45,672 bases of DNA. Origin: Nocardia asiatica NBRC 100129 (GTDB lineage: Bacteria > Actinomycetota > Actinomycetes > Mycobacteriales > Mycobacteriaceae). Each line of letters starts with the position of its first letter. The first letter of the stretch is position 1. Under the pieces are notes generated by a model. It made no database searches. It saw nothing but the letters and a program-made list of their open reading frames with translations, and was not told the DNA's origin. Of this stretch, positions 41,938-45,672 are shown one piece after another. The stretch spans positions 1 to 45,672 of the forward strand of contig NZ_BAFS01000465.1 of NCBI RefSeq assembly GCF_000308415.1. The letters run 5' to 3'. The position numbers and the translations under genes were made by a program.

Positions 41938-42903
41938 TCAGAGTCCGGGGGTGTCGGTTGGCTCGGCGTGGGCGGCGGAAATGGTCGACCAACTGGTCCA
42001 GTCGGGTGTGTCGAGGTTGACGAGGAAACGGGCATATGCTTGTGCCGGTGAGAGGGCGGTGGCCTGGGTGGGGGTGTCGCGGCGTTCCAACAGCGCAGCC
42101 AGGCGTTGGAGAAGGTCTGGTGCGGCGGTGTCCTCGGCTGGCTGCTGTTCGGGTCTGAGGCTTGTGCGGTCGGCTGCGGGTTGGGCGAGTGCGGCGGCGG
42201 CCAGCTCGGGCATGTTCGGGCGGCTGTGCTGTGTGCGGCGCGTCAGAGCCTGTAGTTCGTGCTGGTTGGCATGGCCGTAGGTGAACAGGTGGTCGGCCAC
42301 GCGGGTGATGGCAGGCCAATGCTGGGTGATGAGGGTGTCGGCGTGCTGGTAGACATCGGTGATGTCGATGCGGCCGTCGGCGCGCCCCTGGCCCCAGGTG
42401 AGCGTGGTGGCGTGGCCGGAGGCGACGGCGTGCATGGCGGCTTGGTCGCTCAAACCGTGGACGGCGTCGTTACCGAAGGCGGTGATCTCGTTGAGGAGGC
42501 CATTGTCCTCGAGCCAGCGGTGCGCGGCCCGCACTCCAGCGGCGAGCACTGTGAGGATGTCGCCGAGAGGTGCCCCATTCGTGTGGGCCAGGACGCGTCC
42601 TCTCTCGTGCAGGTGCTGTTGACTGAATCTCCGCGTTGCCCTCGGTGTTTCGTGGAGTTCGGCACGGAGAACGTCTAGTTTCAGTGCCATTCCCACAACG
42701 GCGTGTCCGGCCTCGTGGACGGCACGTTGGGTTCGTTGTTGCTGCTGTGTCAGCTCGCCGTCGACGACGGATCCGTCGTAGGTGCCTTCACTGAACGGAG
42801 GCGGGAACAACGTGCGCACTTCCACACCGTTAATGCGCACGTGCCACCACCGCGGTGAGTCGTTGAGGGTTGGAGCTTTCGGGTCGGGAGGGTCGCTGGT
42901 CAT
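41938..42903 (-). CDS. M41-like zinc peptidase (HEAGH) protein
   Basis: A 321-residue protein with RAVHEAGHAVVGMAL, where H63-E64-x-x-H67 is the zinc motif in the form seen in the FtsH (M41) peptidase. A helical domain follows with GDILTVLAAGVRAAHRWLED and LSDQAAMHA, whose aspartate could be the third ligand as in FtsH. The AAA+ ATPase and transmembrane helices of FtsH are missing, so it is a stand-alone peptidase domain of a type found on actinomycete plasmids and elements. ATG 42903 forms an ATGA overlap with the gene before it. Target and activity are unknown. Confidence 0.75.
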   Translation of the reverse strand: MTSDPPDPKAPTLNDSPRWWHVRINGVEVRTLFPPPFSEGTYDGSVVDGELTQQQQRTQRAVHEAGHAVVGMALKLDVLRAELHETPRATRRFSQQHLHERGRVLAHTNGAPLGDILTVLAAGVRAAHRWLEDNGLLNEITAFGNDAVHGLSDQAAMHAVASGHATTLTWGQGRADGRIDITDVYQHADTLITQHWPAITRVADHLFTYGHANQHELQALTRRTQHSRPNMPELAAAALAQPAADRTSLRPEQQPAEDTAAPDLLQRLAALLERRDTPTQATALSPAQAYARFLVNLDTPDWTSWSTISAAHAEPTDTPGL

Positions 42904-43124
42904 GAAGTCCTCGTCGGTTGCGGCGGATGTAGTCGGCTGGCTGCGGTTCGGTGCGTAGGTGAGGTTGTGGCGTGGTGTCCGGCGGGTGGTGTCGATCCTG
43001 ATCGGTCAGCGTGGGCGGTGGGGTGGTTGTTCGCCCAGCTGGTGTGACTATCGGAGCGAGTTTGTGTTCGCAGCTGCTGGTAGGCGCCGACGAGGTTGTG
43101 GTCGATGGCTGGTGAGCGGGGCAT
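42900..43124 (-). CDS. Small hypothetical protein coupled to the peptidase gene
   Basis: A 74-residue frame beginning MPRSPAIDHNLVGAYQQLRT, with a polar, proline- and threonine-rich remainder. The stop overlaps the peptidase start by exactly 4 bp (ATGA, 42900-42903), and this is the chief evidence that it is real, because that junction type recurs in this run. No motif is seen. Confidence 0.5.
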   Translation of the reverse strand: MPRSPAIDHNLVGAYQQLRTQTRSDSHTSWANNHPTAHADRSGSTPPAGHHATTSPTHRTAASRLHPPQPTRTS

Positions 43125-43197
43125 CGGTGACGACGCAGGTGATCGTGGCGATCACGGTGCCATCGGACAAGCGGTGATCCGGCTGTCGACAGGTCAT
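43048..43197 (-). CDS. Possible 49-residue ORF
   Basis: MTCRQPDHRLSDGTVIATIT continues as CVVTDAPLTSH, a stretch with good beta-strand character, and then a basic tail. It overlaps the 42900-43124 frame by 77 bp, so one of the two may be spurious, or the pair may be a coupled string as elsewhere here. No ribosome site is seen. The following 170 bp to 43371 hold no supported gene. Confidence 0.3.
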   Translation of the reverse strand: MTCRQPDHRLSDGTVIATITCVVTDAPLTSHRPQPRRRLPAAANTNSLR

Positions 43198-43371
43198 TCA
43201 CCGGCTATTCGACCGGCTATTCGGCAGCCCTTGTCGGCACTTTCGGCTCGACCTGAAGTCTCAGGGCGTATGGAATACAGCCCGCGAGGTGTTGCCTCTA
43301 GCTGGCGGGCCTTGGGTTGGGCGTTCAAGCCGACTCGGGGCCGCGGACGACTGATCTTCGGGGAGTGGTCT

Positions 43372-44274
43372 TCATTGATACGGTCGCCACGGCTCGGTTG
43401 AATCACCATCGCGCAGGGCGCGGAGTCGGCGGGCATGTTCGGCGGCTACGTCGGGACGGCGAGCGAGGTCGGGTAGCACGCTGGTGACCAGTCCGAGCTC
43501 GCGAATACGCAGAAGCGCCGGCCATGCTGGTTCAGTGGTGAAGTCTCGACCGTATGCGGCGGTGAGGCGTGCGAAGTCGTGGCGAGGTCCGAATCGCAGC
43601 GCGTCGACTGCGCTTATCGCGAGATCCCACGGCAACGGTCCGATCCCGGCGCTGTCGAGATCGCAGAGGATGGCGCGTCCGTGATCATCGCGAAGAAGAT
43701 TGCCAGTGTGGGCGTCACCGTGAATGATGCCGTGTGGACTCGGCGGCAACTGACTGTAGAAGCCCTCGACGTGCTCCCATTGCTCGCTGAGCCATGCACG
43801 GTCGCTGGCGGGCAGTATCGGGTCGGCGGCCTCGAGCCGTTGCCGTGCCGCGGCGAAGGGGTTCCAATGGGGCAACCCTGCCTCAACGTCAGCAGGCACG
43901 TCCAAACCATGAATCGCCCGCATCGGAGCCGCCAGGTCGGTGACCTCCCACTGGTCGTCTGCCCCCGGCAACCACTCCCAGAACGTCGCCGCGAAGTCGT
44001 CCAGGATCACTGGTTGTGCGAGCTCTGGCATCAGCCGCGGAACCGGCGCCGCTCGTTCGGTCAGCCAGCGCGCCAAGCGGGCGACACGTGGAGCGCGTGC
44101 ACGTCCTATCGCACCGACACCTATTCGCACGACTACGGGCGACGCCAGCCGCCAGACGACGTTGTTGGTGTACTTGATCAGCGTGGCGTCTTCGGCATCA
44201 AGCCCCACCACATCGCAGATCGTCAGCAGCGCTGATCGCAGCTCGTGTTCGCGTGCATCCGACAGCTGTGTCAT
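43372..44274 (-). CDS. Aminoglycoside phosphotransferase (APH) family kinase
   Basis: A 300-residue small-molecule kinase of the APH/choline-kinase fold. The catalytic loop is SPHGIIHGDAHTGNLL (H-G-D...N), and the metal-binding AILCDLDSAGIGPLPWDLA follows at the usual distance. The N-lobe has VVWRLASPVVVRIGVG, where the nucleotide lysine appears to be replaced (VRIG). The family includes drug-resistance enzymes but also many metabolic kinases, so no resistance is claimed. It is 10 bp downstream of the XRE/TPR regulator gene on the same strand, and the two form a likely operon. Confidence 0.8.
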   Translation of the reverse strand: MTQLSDAREHELRSALLTICDVVGLDAEDATLIKYTNNVVWRLASPVVVRIGVGAIGRARAPRVARLARWLTERAAPVPRLMPELAQPVILDDFAATFWEWLPGADDQWEVTDLAAPMRAIHGLDVPADVEAGLPHWNPFAAARQRLEAADPILPASDRAWLSEQWEHVEGFYSQLPPSPHGIIHGDAHTGNLLRDDHGRAILCDLDSAGIGPLPWDLAISAVDALRFGPRHDFARLTAAYGRDFTTEPAWPALLRIRELGLVTSVLPDLARRPDVAAEHARRLRALRDGDSTEPWRPYQ

Positions 44275-44284
44275 CCCATCGAAT

Positions 44285-45652
44285 CTACGATGACGACACC
44301 AGAACCTCGACCTCGTGCAGCGCGCCGGAGACGGTGCTGTCAGCGGCGTGCGGCTGTGCCGCCGCGATGATCTCGGGCATCCGCTCGAGTCCGCGGTGGG
44401 TAGCGATCACCTCGAGGTCGGCAACTGCCCGCTGAGTCAGCGACACAGCAGTGTCGACATCACCGACCCGGAACTGGTTCGTAGCGGCAACGATCCGATC
44501 GAACAGAATGCTCCGTGGGGGGCGATCCGGCCCGGACAACGCCAGCGAGGTGGCTGTGAGTTCGGTTGCTCGCACTGCACTCGCGGCGGCCACCTTGGTG
44601 TCGTCGGTGTTGGCGGCCAACACGCCGTGCACGAGGGCCTGATGGCCCGCGTAGTCGCCGGCCGAGAAGAAGACCTGCATCCACGGCTCGCTGGAAGCAG
44701 CGTCCACCATGCCCATCCTGTGCTCGGCCCGCGACAGACTGTCGATAACCTCTCGATGTTTCCCCATCAACGCATATGCCCACGCCGCCGTCGCGTCCAA
44801 TTGCGCCGCGGCGCCGACATCTTCGGCTTTCGTAGCGGCGATCTGCCCCAACTGCACCATCGTCAACGCGGTCTCGGCGTCGCGTTCATGCAATTCCACC
44901 CGTGCGAGGCCGAACAACAGATCCGCTGCCAGGCTGAGTCCTTCCGAGGTGCCGGAGTCCAGCGCCCACCCAAGCCCCTGAGCCAAATGTAGGCGCGCCT
45001 GCTGCTGCTGTCCCGCGTCATGATGAGCCCACCCGACCACATCGGACAAAGCTGCCAGGGCCAGCTGCATGCGCTGCTGCACAACGCCGCTGCAGCGGGA
45101 CAACAGCCCGACGCCCCGGCTCAGCGCGCCCAAGGCAGGATCCAGCGCGCAGCCTCCGCCGAGTTTGCTGTCGAGGTCTCGCAAATGGTCGGTCGCCTGG
45201 CTCAACCGTGCGACGTCACTCAACCCCACGTGCAGGGGCAAGCGTGCCTGGCTGCTGGGCAAGCGTGGACGCCACAGCCCCAAACCGGCAGGGGAGCCGA
45301 CGACCGCTGCTGCGATCTCTCCCAGAAACTTCCTACGCGACTCATCATCTGTCGGCACTCGCCCGAGAACGCTCGATGTGCGGCGACGCGGGGGAGCTGG
45401 GGCGCCCAACTCCGTCAGGAGTTGGCGGTACGCGGGTCGCGGCAACCGGCCCTCGGTCTCCCATTGACGGACGCGCCGGGCATCACACGACACACTGATG
45501 CCGAGAGCCTTGCCGTGATCGACCAACGCAGAGGCGAGTTCCAGCTGCGTCATCCCGTGGTCGGTGCGCCACGAGGACAACTGCTGTCCCCACGTAGCTT
45601 CCCGATCCTTTGAAGACAGCGCAGCCGCCGGAGCGAAACGGCCGGCCGCCAC
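44285..45652 (-). CDS. XRE/HTH regulator with TPR-like C-terminal domain
   Basis: A 455-residue regulator. An HTH lies near residues 20-80 (WRTDHGMTQLELASALVDHG and VRQWETEGRLPRPAYRQLL). Then comes a short segment with RRKFLGEIAAAVVG, and from about 150 to 440 alpha-helical TPR-like repeats (e.g. AHHDAGQQQQARLHLAQGLG, VQLGQIAATKAEDVGAAAQL). This architecture is common in actinomycete regulators that sense a ligand or partner. The frame has no stop back to the window edge, so the true start may lie outside; GTG 45652 is the first visible. It is co-directional with the APH-type kinase gene, which it may control. Confidence 0.8.
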   Translation of the reverse strand: MAAGRFAPAAALSSKDREATWGQQLSSWRTDHGMTQLELASALVDHGKALGISVSCDARRVRQWETEGRLPRPAYRQLLTELGAPAPPRRRTSSVLGRVPTDDESRRKFLGEIAAAVVGSPAGLGLWRPRLPSSQARLPLHVGLSDVARLSQATDHLRDLDSKLGGGCALDPALGALSRGVGLLSRCSGVVQQRMQLALAALSDVVGWAHHDAGQQQQARLHLAQGLGWALDSGTSEGLSLAADLLFGLARVELHERDAETALTMVQLGQIAATKAEDVGAAAQLDATAAWAYALMGKHREVIDSLSRAEHRMGMVDAASSEPWMQVFFSAGDYAGHQALVHGVLAANTDDTKVAAASAVRATELTATSLALSGPDRPPRSILFDRIVAATNQFRVGDVDTAVSLTQRAVADLEVIATHRGLERMPEIIAAAQPHAADSTVSGALHEVEVLVSSS

Positions 45653-45672
45653 AACGGACGGTCCGCCAGCGG

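Noticed and set aside
41567..42319. Long minus-strand frame covering the 3' end of the peptidase gene
   Set aside because: Upstream of about 41935 it is an His/Arg/Pro-rich shadow of the peptidase gene. Only the downstream part is kept as a tentative gene.
1..45672. tRNA, rRNA, complete insertion sequences and riboswitches
   Set aside because: Looked for conserved T-loop, tRNA acceptor pairing, transposase motifs and paired terminal repeats, and found none that hold up.

Overview
The window is high-GC actinomycete DNA. GTG starts are frequent, Shine-Dalgarno sites are purine-rich, adjoining genes often overlap by 4 bp, terminator hairpins lack U-tracts, and XRE/DUF5753, DUF6879 and lipoprotein families typical of Nocardia and its relatives are present. 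A Nocardia-like host is the best guess, but no rRNA or tRNA is present to settle it. The window reads as an accessory region: remnants of mobile DNA, defence-type genes and one well-built terpenoid operon.

Layout. (1) 1-1.96 kb: the 3' end of a type I-E CRISPR operon (cas5e, cas6e), a tiny degenerate CRISPR array and a fossil of a serine recombinase. (2) 2.2-9.7 kb, minus strand: a protein-glutaminase-like enzyme, an FAD monooxygenase, a CYP157-like P450 whose K-helix lacks the EXXR arginine, and an acyl-CoA oxidase/dehydrogenase, separated by long gaps with no recognisable gene. (3) 10.5-12.9 kb: a DpdA/TGT-like protein with a large unknown N-terminal half, divergent from a small XRE regulator across a perfect 17-bp inverted repeat. 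(4) 13-18.2 kb: an ATP-dependent DNA ligase, a DMT exporter, a frameshifted VanZ gene, a small recombinase-like protein and a coupled three-gene regulator cluster (98-aa protein, DUF6879, XRE-DUF5753). (5) 18.3-24.4 kb, minus strand: polyprenyl diphosphate synthase, class I terpene synthase, ispH, dxs and ispG as one operon with 4-bp or near-zero junctions. (6) 25-28.8 kb, plus strand: histidine phosphatase, 94-aa protein and zeta-toxin kinase with overlapping junctions, then a PIN-like nuclease. (7) 29.2-43.2 kb: a decayed mobile-element region. It holds a MobF-type relaxase domain without its N-terminal tyrosines, an excisionase-like HTH protein, a lipoprotein, a NERD nuclease-related protein, many small co-oriented unknown genes, a phage-type Dam methylase and an M41-like zinc peptidase. 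(8) 43.4-45.65 kb: an APH-fold kinase behind an XRE/TPR regulator.

How the genes work together. The five-gene operon is self-explanatory. Dxs, IspG and IspH supply IPP/DMAPP through the MEP pathway, the prenyl synthase elongates them and the terpene synthase cyclises the product. The other MEP steps must be encoded elsewhere. The P450, FAD monooxygenase and acyl-CoA oxidase are possible tailoring enzymes, but they lie 9-20 kb away and are not in the operon. The DpdA-like/XRE pair and the phosphatase/94-aa/zeta/PIN cluster are the best candidates for an undescribed defence or regulatory system. Both are supported by architecture and context only.
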